A stretch of 64,000 nt of DNA, from contig JBOZRQ010000060.1 in assembly GCA_050789255.1 (NCBI GenBank), forward strand, positions 186,001 to 250,000, in the 5' to 3' direction. The position numbers and the translations under genes are program-made. This document shows, in pieces, positions 1 through 8,443 of this stretch; position 1 is the first letter of the stretch; the number at the start of each line of letters is the position of its first letter. The notes under the pieces were generated by a model. That model worked only from the letters and a program-made list of their open reading frames with translations, ran no database searches and was not told the DNA's origin. The stretch comes from JBOZRQ01 sp050789255 (lineage in GTDB: Bacteria > Bacillota > Sulfobacillia > Symbiobacteriales > Symbiobacteriaceae).

Positions 1-3000
1 GCGCCGGCCACCGGCAGGCCGGAATCACTGCGCGTGATCCTGCCGGTTAGGAGCGCTCTCACCTGGGGATCCAGCACGAGCGTCAGCGTGGAAACCTTGT
101 CCTTCTCGACCGTGACGGTCGACGACGCTTGCTGGTAGCGGTGAGCCACCGCTTGCAGGCTGTAGGTCCCGACCGGCAGCCGCAGGGAGAACGTGCCGGT
201 GGCGATGTCGGTACGCACCGTCCGCCCGCCGATGGTCACCTCGGCCGGCAGGGGGAGGTCGGGGGTCCCGCGGCCCAGGATGGTGCCGCTCACAGTCCCG
301 ACCGCCGAGGGGGTCGGGCCGGTAAAGGTGACCAGGTTGCCGCTGCTGTCCAGGGCGAAGACCCGGTTTTCAGCCACGGTGACGTTGGTGGCTCCGGCGA
401 GGTAGGTGCCGATCGTCTGCCGGGTGCCAAGGTTGATGGCGGCCACCCCGTTGCCGTACAGGAAGCCGTTGGCGCCGGCCAGCGGGCCGGTCACGCTTAG
501 GGTGGCCAGGGTCTGGCCGTTGGTGGGGTTCAGCGCCAGGGTGGTGCTGGAGGTAGTGTTGACGTAGACGGTGCCGTCGATGATGACCGGCGTGCCCTTG
601 ACGCCGGGCTTGCTCCACAGCAGGGTCCCCGTGCGGGCGTCCAGGGCGTTCAATGTGTCGTAATCGACCTCCAGCATCAGGCCAGCGCCGACCACCGGTA
701 CCTGTCCGCCGCCGCTGGTGCAGTTGCAGCCGTTCCGGAACCACAGACGCTGGCCGGTCGCCACATCGAAGGCGTAGGTGAGCGGTCCGCCCTGGGAGAT
801 GTAGACCACGTTGCCGTCCACGGCGGGGCTGCTGTCACCGCTGGGAAGCGGCTGGCTCCAGAGCAGGGCGCCCGTCTCGCCGTCCAGGGCGTAGAGCGTG
901 GAGCCGCTGCCGGCGCCCACCACGAAGACGCGGCCGTTCTTTGCAGTGACTGGCTGGCGCGTGCTCCACTGGCTCAGTCCGATCTGCCAGAGGCGCTCGC
1001 CTGTGTCGGCCACATAGGCGGTGATGCCGCCGCCGCCATCTGTCGTGTAGAGGCGGTTGCGGTCATACGCCGGACTGCCCACGCTCGTCGCCTGTGTGCG
1101 CCACAGGATGTCGCCCGAGGAGGCGCTCAGGGCGACCAGTTCACTGGATGTCATGGCGAAGACCCTGCCGTCCGCCACCGTGGGCCTGCTTGTGTAGGTG
1201 AGCCCGGACGTGCTCCACGACCGGGTCAGGGGCGGGGAGAGGAGGCTGTCCGTCTGCCCGCTGTGGCTGGCGGGCCCCCACTGGCTCACCCAGTCGTCCG
1301 GACGGGACACGAACGGCGTGAGCGTGAGCGGGAGCGGGGACTGACCGCCGACGGGCACGGTGACGGTTTGCGTGAGGGTCGCATGGGTCGGGGCGATGAC
1401 CCTGAGGGTATAGGTTCCGCTGAAGGTTTCCAGGCGGAAGGAGCCGTCGTCGGCGGTTACCACCGGGGGCAGCTTGGGGTCGTCCAGCAGGCGCAGGGTC
1501 GCTCCGGGGATCGGGGCCCCGTCGGCGGCGCTGACCACCTGCCCGATCAGGGAGCCCCGCGGGGCGGGCTGCAACGCAAAGTCCCGCCGCAGCAGCTGGC
1601 CTGAGGTGAGCGACAGGTCGCTGCGGCTCTCCAGATACCCGTAAGCGCGGGCCACGGCGGTGTAAGTGCCGGGCGCCGCCGTCAGGCTGTAACTGCCCGC
1701 CCCGTCGGCCGTGCCGGAGCGCGGGGTGCCTTCCAGTCGCACAGATCCATCGGAGATGGGCTTCTGGGTGGTCGCGTCCGTGAGGATACCGTGGAGGGTG
1801 GCCGCCACCGGAGGGGCGCTCACCGGGGCGTAGGCCGTGACCTTGCCCCCTTCGAGGATCAGCACCCGGTTGGCGCCCACCACCGGCGGCAGGTACAGGC
1901 TGGAAGAGACCGACAGGCTCCAGATTGGGTTGCCGCTGGTCAGGTCGATCACCTTCAGCGACCCCACGTACAGATTGCCGTTGGCGATGGCGGGGCTGCC
2001 CAGCCCGCCAACCACGGCGCCCGGGGAGATGGCGTCCAGCCTGAACCCATCCTCGAGGCGCACCCGCTGAATCCGCCCGTCGCTGAGCGGGGCGTAGACA
2101 ATGCCGTCGCGAGACGCCGGGTAGCCGCCGGCGCCGTCCAGGGTCCAGCGCAGGGTGCCGGTGGCGGCGTCCAGGGCGTACAGCCTGGCCGGCGAGTAGC
2201 CGGTATAGATCAGCACAATCCCGTCGGCATAGACGGGGTTGACCTCGTACGGCGTAGAGCACGGGCACCGCCAGGTCCAGAGCGTGGCGCCGGTGGCGGG
2301 GTCCAGTGCCGACGCAGAATCGTCGCCTGCTACGTAGAGTTTTCCGCCGCCCACGGCCGGGCTGCCGCTATAGTAGCTCCTCGTCCACACGGGCTCGCCG
2401 GTCGCCCCATTCAGGGCGGTCACGGTGCCCCCTGTGGGGACGAAGATCTTGCCGTCCGAGGCCACCGGCGCATACGACGACGAGCTTCCCGCCAGCTGGC
2501 GGGTCCAGAGCTGCTGGCCCGACAGGGCCGACGCCGCGTAGGCCACGCCGCTCGAGTTGACGATGATGACGCGGCCGTCTGCGTAGACCGGTGTGCTCGG
2601 GCCATAGGAGCCGCCGACGGAGAGTGTCCAGAGCTCGGTTCCGCTCTCCAGGTCCAGGGCGTGCAGCAGTTTGTCGTTGCCGCCCACGTAGACACGGCCG
2701 GCTGCGATGATTGGCGACGAGGAGAAGCTTCCGAAAATGGGGTTGATGGCGGTGGTCCAGGCCTTCTGCAGCGGCGGCGCCAGCAGGCTGTCGTTGTAGC
2801 CGCTGTGGCCCGCCTCGCCCCGGAACTGCGGCCAGTCCTCCCGCCTCAGCACGGGCTTGGCAAGCGCCAGGTCGGCGGTGACCGAAGCGCCGGTCGTCAC
2901 CGTTACGGAGGCGACCCCGGTCTCATAGCCGGTCAGCAGGGCCCGGACGGTATAGCTGCCCACCAGGGGCTGCAGCGTGTAGCGCCCGTCGCTGTCGGTG

Positions 3001-4802
3001 GTGGCTGCGGGCAACTGCGGGTCCTCGGCGAGGGTGATGGCGGCGCCCGACAGGGGGAGCCCTGTCGCTGCGTCGGTCACCCGACCGGCGAGCGTTCCCC
3101 TGGGCTTGGGCGCCAGGGTGAAGCTCTGGGAAGTGGTGGTGTCACGCACCACGGTGACCGTGGCGCTGGCTGCCTCGTAGCCATAGGTGGTTACGGTCAG
3201 GGTGTATGTACCGGCGGGAAGCTTCAGGGAATAGGCCCCGGATGCGGGGTCGGTCGCGACCTCCACGCTGCGCGGCTCGGCCTTGACCTTCGCCGCGAGC
3301 GGCTTGCCTGCGCTGTCCTTGACGGTGCCGGCGACCGTGCCGCCGGAGATCACGCTGGCGACTGCGGCGTCAGCGTTGACCAGGCCGGCGCCGTAGCCAT
3401 AGTTCGGGGCGGTTGGATAGGCGGTGTCCGTCAGAGGCGTGGCCGAGCTGGTCAGAGCCCCTTCCAGTTGAGCGGGAGTCAGGCTCGGGTTGATGCTCAG
3501 CAACAGCGCAGCTACGCCGGCAACATGCGGGGTGGCCATCGACGTGCCGTTCTTGGTCCCGTAGCCGCCGCCCGGCATCGACGAGGTGACGCTGACGCCA
3601 GGGGCGCTGATGTTTGGCTTGATGATACTCCCGTAGGCCGAAGGCGCAGGCCCCCTGCTGGAGAAGGGCGCCAGGTTCCGGTACTGGTCGACGGCGGCCA
3701 CAGCGTAGGACTCGGGGTAGTTGCCCGGGGGCTCAATGGTGTACGAAGCGGGGCCGCTGTTGCCCGCCGCAAACACTGGGAAGATGCCGGCGGCGCGCCA
3801 GTTTTGGACCATGGGCCGGTAGAACTCATCGAGCCCCGGCTCGCCGCCCCAGGAGTTGATGATGACGTCGGGCGCCCATTCGGGGTGCCCGACCCCGTTA
3901 CGGTCCTTGGGGGCCAGCAGCCACTGACCGGCCTCCATCAGCCACGAGTCATACGCCCCTTGTGGCGAGAAGGCCTTCACCGCGATCCACTTGGCGTCGG
4001 GCGCCACGCCTACGTACCGCCCGGTAGCCCGGTCATAGCCGACCGCCGTGCCCGCCGTGTGGGTGCCGTGGCCGATGTCATCGTATGGGGTGCTGGAGCG
4101 GCCCACCACGTCGAGCCAGTTCCCCTCGGTGTTCGGGGTCGTCGGATCGGCGGGGTTATAGCCGCGAAAGTTCTGCTTGAGCGCGGGGTGGGTCCAGTCG
4201 ACGCCGGTGTCCAGCGAGGCGACCACCACGCCTGCACCCCGGGCGCCCTGACTCCAGGCCTGCGGCGCCCGGACCAGGTCCAGGTTCCAGGGGATCGTCT
4301 CCGCAGGGTCTGCGGCGGACTCGGGAGCGACCTGGCGGATGCGGCGGTCAGGGTAGACCCCCTCAACCTCAGGGAGGGCCGCCAGCCGCTGCATCGCCCT
4401 GGGTGTGCCGGTGACGGCAATGGCGTTGATCACCCAGTAAAACTCCACCCGAGTGATCTCGCCGCGGGTCTCCATGGCCTTGAGGAGGGGGCGGAGGGCG
4501 CCCTGACTTTGCTCGGCGGTAGCCTGCAGGTCGCTGACCACAGCGCGGCGAAGCTCCGCCACGCGGCTGGCAGGGTCCTTAGCCGACGTCGTCGCCAGCG
4601 TGCGCGCTGCGGTCCGCTGGGTGTCCGTTTGCTCCACCAGCTTCACCAGAAAGCGAACGGAAGCCGACTCGGATTGATCCCGAAGGGACGCATGGATCTT
4701 TTGGGCCGGATCGGGGCCGGCGGCAGAGGATACAGGCGTCCAGGTGAGCAGGTAAGTAAGCGTGAGGACGACAGAGATCAACTTGCGCATGCGAAGCGCC
4801 AC
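1..4802 (-). CDS. Secreted subtilisin-family (S8) protease with repeated beta-propeller modules, C-terminus outside window
   Basis: Partial gene of at least 1600 codons that runs off the window at its 3' end. I place the start at GTG 4802, because AAGGAG lies 9 bases upstream; an in-frame ATG at 4790 is the alternative. A signal peptide (RKLISVVLTLTYLLTW, ending near SSAA) is followed by an I9-like propeptide and an S8 domain with the full triad: Asp198 (ASLDTG), His245 (GHGTHTAG) and Ser421 (NGTSMATPHVAG). After residue ~485 come two carboxypeptidase-regulatory-like beta-sandwich domains, then a PQQ/outer-membrane-barrel-type propeller (~654-990). The pair of sandwiches and the propeller are then repeated (~1000-1490), and another sandwich begins at the window edge. 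Family knowledge: S8 enzymes are secreted endopeptidases. Inference: the propellers and sandwiches serve adhesion or substrate presentation outside the cell. It is divergent from the sugar operon. Confidence 0.9.
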   Translation of the reverse strand, partial: MALRMRKLISVVLTLTYLLTWTPVSSAAGPDPAQKIHASLRDQSESASVRFLVKLVEQTDTQRTAARTLATTSAKDPASRVAELRRAVVSDLQATAEQSQGALRPLLKAMETRGEITRVEFYWVINAIAVTGTPRAMQRLAALPEVEGVYPDRRIRQVAPESAADPAETIPWNLDLVRAPQAWSQGARGAGVVVASLDTGVDWTHPALKQNFRGYNPADPTTPNTEGNWLDVVGRSSTPYDDIGHGTHTAGTAVGYDRATGRYVGVAPDAKWIAVKAFSPQGAYDSWLMEAGQWLLAPKDRNGVGHPEWAPDVIINSWGGEPGLDEFYRPMVQNWRAAGIFPVFAAGNSGPASYTIEPPGNYPESYAVAAVDQYRNLAPFSSRGPAPSAYGSIIKPNISAPGVSVTSSMPGGGYGTKNGTSMATPHVAGVAALLLSINPSLTPAQLEGALTSSATPLTDTAYPTAPNYGYGAGLVNADAAVASVISGGTVAGTVKDSAGKPLAAKVKAEPRSVEVATDPASGAYSLKLPAGTYTLTVTTYGYEAASATVTVVRDTTTSQSFTLAPKPRGTLAGRVTDAATGLPLSGAAITLAEDPQLPAATTDSDGRYTLQPLVGSYTVRALLTGYETGVASVTVTTGASVTADLALAKPVLRREDWPQFRGEAGHSGYNDSLLAPPLQKAWTTAINPIFGSFSSSPIIAAGRVYVGGNDKLLHALDLESGTELWTLSVGGSYGPSTPVYADGRVIIVNSSGVAYAASALSGQQLWTRQLAGSSSSYAPVASDGKIFVPTGGTVTALNGATGEPVWTRSYYSGSPAVGGGKLYVAGDDSASALDPATGATLWTWRCPCSTPYEVNPVYADGIVLIYTGYSPARLYALDAATGTLRWTLDGAGGYPASRDGIVYAPLSDGRIQRVRLEDGFRLDAISPGAVVGGLGSPAIANGNLYVGSLKVIDLTSGNPIWSLSVSSSLYLPPVVGANRVLILEGGKVTAYAPVSAPPVAATLHGILTDATTQKPISDGSVRLEGTPRSGTADGAGSYSLTAAPGTYTAVARAYGYLESRSDLSLTSGQLLRRDFALQPAPRGSLIGQVVSAADGAPIPGATLRLLDDPKLPPVVTADDGSFRLETFSGTYTLRVIAPTHATLTQTVTVPVGGQSPLPLTLTPFVSRPDDWVSQWGPASHSGQTDSLLSPPLTRSWSTSGLTYTSRPTVADGRVFAMTSSELVALSASSGDILWRTQATSVGSPAYDRNRLYTTDGGGGITAYVADTGERLWQIGLSQWSTRQPVTAKNGRVFVVGAGSGSTLYALDGETGALLWSQPLPSGDSSPAVDGNVVYISQGGPLTYAFDVATGQRLWFRNGCNCTSGGGQVPVVGAGLMLEVDYDTLNALDARTGTLLWSKPGVKGTPVIIDGTVYVNTTSSTTLALNPTNGQTLATLSVTGPLAGANGFLYGNGVAAINLGTRQTIGTYLAGATNVTVAENRVFALDSSGNLVTFTGPTPSAVGTVSGTILGRGTPDLPLPAEVTIGGRTVRTDIATGTFSLRLPVGTYSLQAVAHRYQQASSTVTVEKDKVSTLTLVLDPQVRALLTGRITRSDSGLPVAG

Positions 4803-4979
4803 CGAACGCAACTCCTTCGTTTGATGGGAGTGAACAAACGCCGTTCCCACGTTCTCGTTGGAGTTGCGAAATTCCTCTGTTTATACGTTTTCGACTGTAA
4901 GATTGCGACTACGTTTGCAAAGGAAAAGTTGTTCGTTGGCAGAAGGTATACGCAAATCCGTGCCGAAACAATGGCCGAA

Positions 4980-4995
4980 ATCAGTTATAACAGGT
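4980..4995. promoter_or_regulatory. Candidate operator 1 (imperfect 16-bp palindrome)
   Basis: ATCAGTTATAACAGGT is centred on the palindromic core GTTATAAC, and 6 of 8 base pairs are symmetric. It shares GTTATAACAGGT exactly with the copy at 5030-5045, and the centres are 50 bp apart. It resembles in size and layout the 16-bp operators of Bacillus AraR, a GntR/LacI hybrid. The regulator encoded at 18200 has that architecture, so pairing them is a reasonable inference. Confidence 0.5.
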
Positions 4996-5029
4996 AATAC
5001 GCGATCTTCAATCGGACTATCGTGTACTA

Positions 5030-5045
5030 ACTTGTTATAACAGGT
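5030..5045. promoter_or_regulatory. Candidate operator 2 (near-perfect 16-bp palindrome)
   Basis: ACTTGTTATAACAGGT is symmetric at 7 of 8 pairs and lies 92 bp before the start of the solute-binding protein gene. Aligned with the B. subtilis AraR box it keeps the outer A/T and the TTGT...ACA half-site letters. With operator 1 it makes a pair about five helical turns apart, a spacing that would allow cooperative or looped binding. Confidence 0.55.
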
Positions 5046-5137
5046 TATTTCCGAGTCGGTCGGAAGGAGGAAAGGAACGCTCAGGTCACATGGGTCCCGG
5101 GCATGAGAAGAATCGCACTCACGAGGGGGATGCAGAC

Positions 5138-6541
5138 GTGTCGAAGAAGAAGGTCAGTCTCTTTGTCTCCGCCTTCATGGTTCTCTCTGTTTTCCTGGCT
5201 GCTTGCAGCGGCGGCGCCAAGCCCGCTGACAACAAGGCCGGCGACACCGCGCCCAAGGAGAAGATCAAGATCCGCGCCATGGGTACCACCGTTGACCCGC
5301 AGCGGGGCCTTGAGCTCTGGAAGATCTGGGAGCAGGAGATCGAAAAGCAGTACACCGACATCGACGTGGAGTTTATTACCCCGATCCCCGGCATTAACAC
5401 CGAGAAGCTGCTGACCATGGTCGCTTCCGGCGATGCGCCCGACGTTCTTCAGACCACCAACATCGAGTATGCTGCCCGCGGCCTGCTCGTCGACCTGACC
5501 CCGTTCATCGAGCGCGACAAGATCCTCACCGAGCGCCCGTACTTCAAGAAGTCAGTCGAGGCTGCCAAGTACAACGGCAAGTTCTGGGCCGTGCCCGGCG
5601 GTCTCTCCTCCTACGTGTGGTGGGTCAACGTCACCGAACTGGAGAAGGCCGGCTTCAAGTACCCGCAGGACGGCATTGTCACCTTCCAGGAGCTCGAAGA
5701 GTGGTCCAAGAAGATGACCGTCCTCGGTCCCGACGGCCAGCCCGTGGTCTGGGGCAACGCGACCTCCTCCTGGTTCAGCCGCATTCCGCCCCTGATTTGG
5801 GCCCGTGGCGGCGACCTGTTCGAGTATGACGCCAAGACCGGCTTTGCCGTGAAGTCCACCTTCAACACCCCGGCCGTTATCGACGCCATTCAGTGGAACG
5901 TCGACCTGATCCACAAGCTGAAGGTCTCCCCGGTCAACTCCGGCGAGGCTGAGAAGGCCGGCTTCACCTTCTGGGCCGGCAAGGTCGGCTTCAACTACGG
6001 CGGCGCCTGGATCGTCACCGACGGCCGCAAGAACATCGCCGGCAAGTTCCAGTGGGCGCCCCTGCGGGTGCCGGTCATGAAGAAGGGCGATATGCCCATG
6101 GAGATGGTGCCCGCCTTCACCCGCGGCTCCATTCTGGCCAGCACCAAGAACAAGGAGGCCGCCTGGAAGGTCCTCAAGTACATGTCCAGCCCCGAAGCCA
6201 ACAAGCTGTACGCACAATACGTGACCGACGAGCTGATCTTCGACACGCCGGAGGCCCGCAAGGCTTTCACCGACTCCAAGGAGCCGGGCAACCTGAAGAT
6301 CATGATCGACGCCGCTGAGGACGCCGGCAAGCGCCCGGTACATAAGTCCGAGGTCACCCGCGTGCTGTACGGCTGGTCGAAGATGACCACCGTGATGACC
6401 AACGAGCTGGCCCCTGTCTATGAAGGCAAGAAGAAGGTTGCCGACGTGGCCAAGGCCATTGAGGACCAGATCAACGCCATCATCGAAGAGGGCATCAAGG
6501 CCGGCATGGATCCGAAGAACCCGCCCAACGCGCTCAAGTAA
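5138..6541 (+). CDS. Sugar ABC transporter solute-binding lipoprotein
   Basis: 467-residue extracellular solute-binding protein of the family 1 (MalE/UgpB-like) type. I chose GTG 5138, because GAGGGGG sits 8 bases upstream and the signal peptide then begins normally; an upstream ATG at 5090 would add a charged 16-residue leader. The N-terminus is a lipoprotein signal (SKKK, hydrophobic stretch, lipobox FLAAC) with the lipid-modified cysteine at residue 23, followed by a Gly/Ala/Lys-rich linker. The rest has the usual two-lobe pattern, including ASGDAPDVLQ and a late SSPEANKLYA stretch typical of sugar binders. It is the first gene of the operon and is followed by two permeases, so it supplies an oligosaccharide or modified sugar to the importer. 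No ATPase gene is present in the operon; a shared MsmX-like ATPase elsewhere is the usual solution in Firmicutes. Confidence 0.93.
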   Translation: MSKKKVSLFVSAFMVLSVFLAACSGGAKPADNKAGDTAPKEKIKIRAMGTTVDPQRGLELWKIWEQEIEKQYTDIDVEFITPIPGINTEKLLTMVASGDAPDVLQTTNIEYAARGLLVDLTPFIERDKILTERPYFKKSVEAAKYNGKFWAVPGGLSSYVWWVNVTELEKAGFKYPQDGIVTFQELEEWSKKMTVLGPDGQPVVWGNATSSWFSRIPPLIWARGGDLFEYDAKTGFAVKSTFNTPAVIDAIQWNVDLIHKLKVSPVNSGEAEKAGFTFWAGKVGFNYGGAWIVTDGRKNIAGKFQWAPLRVPVMKKGDMPMEMVPAFTRGSILASTKNKEAAWKVLKYMSSPEANKLYAQYVTDELIFDTPEARKAFTDSKEPGNLKIMIDAAEDAGKRPVHKSEVTRVLYGWSKMTTVMTNELAPVYEGKKKVADVAKAIEDQINAIIEEGIKAGMDPKNPPNALK

Positions 6542-6609
6542 TTGGGAACCAGGGGTCCGGGGGTGGCGCGCTGTCACCCCCGGGCTTGATTCTCACCCGG
6601 AGGTGCGCT

Positions 6610-7578
6610 ATGGCAACGAGTCCCGTTGCACGCGAAGCACGGCAGGGCTCCGCTCCCGCCTCGGCGCCGCGCAAGAAGGTCCCGTTCTGGCAGAGGCTCT
6701 CCTTCCAGGAGAGCACCGCCGGCTACGTGTTCATCGGCCCGTGGCTGATCGGGCTCCTGGGCCTGACCCTGTTCCCGATGATCTTCTCCTTTGTGATGGG
6801 CTTCTACCGCTGGGATATCATCAACGATCCGGTCTTCATTGGGCTGGATAACTTCAAGGAGCTCTTCAAGGACCGGCTCTTCTGGATCTCGCTCCGGCAG
6901 ACCGTGTACTACGCCACGGCCCGCGTGCCGCTGATGCTCGTCGCCGGCCTGGTGCTGGCGGTGCTGCTCAACCAGAAGGTCAAGGGCCTGGGCTTCTTCC
7001 GCACCGCCTTCTACCTGCCCTCGGTCATCCCCGACGTGGCAGTGCTGATGATGTGGATTTGGCTGCTCTCCCCGCAGGGCCTGGTCAACCAGTTGCTCGG
7101 CAAGGTCGGCATTCACGGGCCCAACTGGTTCGGCTCCACCGACTGGGCTGTTCCCGCACTGATTCTCACGGGCATGTGGGGCGTTGGCGGCGGCATGCTG
7201 GTCTACCTGGGCGGTCTGCAGGGCATTCCGACGCAGTTATATGAAGCGGCGGAGATCGACGGCGCCGGCCGCTTCCGCCAGTTCTGGCACGTGACGCTGC
7301 CGATGATCTCCCCGGTGCTCTTCTACAACCTGGTGACCGGCATCATCGGGGCGATGCAGGCCTTTACCGGCTCGTTTATCGCCACGGCCGGCGGCCCGGG
7401 CTACGCGACCCACTTCCTGGTCTATTACCTTTACAACAACGCCTTCGGCTATCTGAAGATGGGCTTTGCCTCCGCCTTCGCCTGGGTGGTCTTTGCGATC
7501 ATCATGGTGCTGACACTGGTCGTGTTCCGCTTCTCCTCGGCCTGGGTGTACTACGAAGGCCTCCGCAGCAAGAAGTAA
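6610..7578 (+). CDS. Sugar ABC transporter permease 1 (MalF/UgpA type)
   Basis: 322-residue inner-membrane permease. Start at ATG 6610 with GGAGGT five bases upstream; an earlier in-frame ATG at 6586 has no such site. Six hydrophobic segments follow a basic, Ala/Pro-rich N-terminal tail. The cytoplasmic EAA loop that contacts the ATPase is clear: YEAAEIDGAGRFRQFWHVTLP. It lies 68 bp after the binding protein gene and 13 bp before the second permease, with which it would form the heterodimeric channel. Confidence 0.93.
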   Translation: MATSPVAREARQGSAPASAPRKKVPFWQRLSFQESTAGYVFIGPWLIGLLGLTLFPMIFSFVMGFYRWDIINDPVFIGLDNFKELFKDRLFWISLRQTVYYATARVPLMLVAGLVLAVLLNQKVKGLGFFRTAFYLPSVIPDVAVLMMWIWLLSPQGLVNQLLGKVGIHGPNWFGSTDWAVPALILTGMWGVGGGMLVYLGGLQGIPTQLYEAAEIDGAGRFRQFWHVTLPMISPVLFYNLVTGIIGAMQAFTGSFIATAGGPGYATHFLVYYLYNNAFGYLKMGFASAFAWVVFAIIMVLTLVVFRFSSAWVYYEGLRSKK

Positions 7579-7591
7579 GGGGGGACGAGCC

Positions 7592-8443
7592 ATGGCGACC
7601 ATGACGATGAACCGCAAGACCTCCGATCGGATCTACCACGGTTTCGTTTACCTGGCGCTGCTGGCCGGGGTGGCCTTCATCTTCATCCCCTTCTGGTGGG
7701 CAGTCAGCACGGCCTTCAAGTTGCCGTCGAACATCTTCCTCGACCCGCCCCAGTGGATTCCGAACCCCTGGACGCTTCAGAACTTCAAGGATGCGATGGC
7801 GGCGGCCCCGTTCTGGACCTTCGCCAAGAACACCTTCGTCATTTGCGCCTGGAGCGTGGTGGGTTCGGTGCTCTCCTCGTCCATGGCGGCCTTTGGCTTC
7901 TCCCGGCTGCGCTTTCCGGGCCGCGATGCCCTGTTCGTCGTGCTGCTCGCCACCATGATGCTGCCGGGCGTGGTGAAGATGATCCCGACCTTCATCATTT
8001 TCAAGAACCTCGGCTGGATCAACACCTTCTACCCGATGATCGTGCCGCACTTCTTCGGCAGTGCGATGCACATCTTCTTGCTGCGCCAGTTTTTCTCCAC
8101 GATTCCGCTGGAGCTCGACGAGGCTGCCCGGGTCGACGGCGCCTCCTTTTACTCGGTCTACTGGAAGATCATTCTGCCGCTCTCCCGCCCGGCGCTGGGC
8201 ATTGTGGCGATCTTCACCTTTATGGGCGAGTACGAGAACTTCATGGGCCCGCTGCTCTATTTGAACAGCACCCCGAAGTTTACCCTGGCCCTGGGCCTGA
8301 ACCTGTTCAAGGGCATGTTCAGCGTCGACTTCGGCCCGCTGATGGCCGTGAGCTTCATGATGATGCTGCCCCCGGTGATCCTCTTTGCGGTGGCGCAGCG
8401 CTACTTCATTCAGGGCATCGTCGTATCCGGCGTGAAGGGGTAA
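7592..8443 (+). CDS. Sugar ABC transporter permease 2 (MalG/UgpE type)
   Basis: 283-residue permease with six predicted membrane segments, starting at ATG 7592 behind GGGGGGACGAGCC. The EAA motif reads DEAARVDGASFYSVYWKIILP. An early segment (FIFIPFWWAVSTAFK) and the short periplasmic insert are typical of MalG-type subunits. Its stop codon overlaps the next start (TAATG), implying translational coupling to the putative glycosidase. Confidence 0.93.
   Translation: MATMTMNRKTSDRIYHGFVYLALLAGVAFIFIPFWWAVSTAFKLPSNIFLDPPQWIPNPWTLQNFKDAMAAAPFWTFAKNTFVICAWSVVGSVLSSSMAAFGFSRLRFPGRDALFVVLLATMMLPGVVKMIPTFIIFKNLGWINTFYPMIVPHFFGSAMHIFLLRQFFSTIPLELDEAARVDGASFYSVYWKIILPLSRPALGIVAIFTFMGEYENFMGPLLYLNSTPKFTLALGLNLFKGMFSVDFGPLMAVSFMMMLPPVILFAVAQRYFIQGIVVSGVKG

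Larger units (their letters stand above)
4803..5137. promoter_or_regulatory. Divergent intergenic control region between protease and sugar operon
   Basis: This 335-bp gap is much more AT-rich than its flanks and must hold the promoters of the minus-strand protease and the plus-strand transporter operon. It contains two copies of a GTTATAACAGGT element, listed separately. TAATAC at 4995-5000 could be a -10 box for the plus-strand operon, but its -35 partner (TGGCCG, 4972-4977) is poor, so I do not assign a promoter. No coding region is supported; open frames here lack a credible start or codon use. Confidence 0.6.

Noticed and set aside
1791..4997. 1068-residue open frame on the plus strand opposite the protease gene
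   Set aside because: It is antisense to clear S8 and propeller sequence, has no ribosome-binding site and the composition is that of a GC-rich shadow frame.
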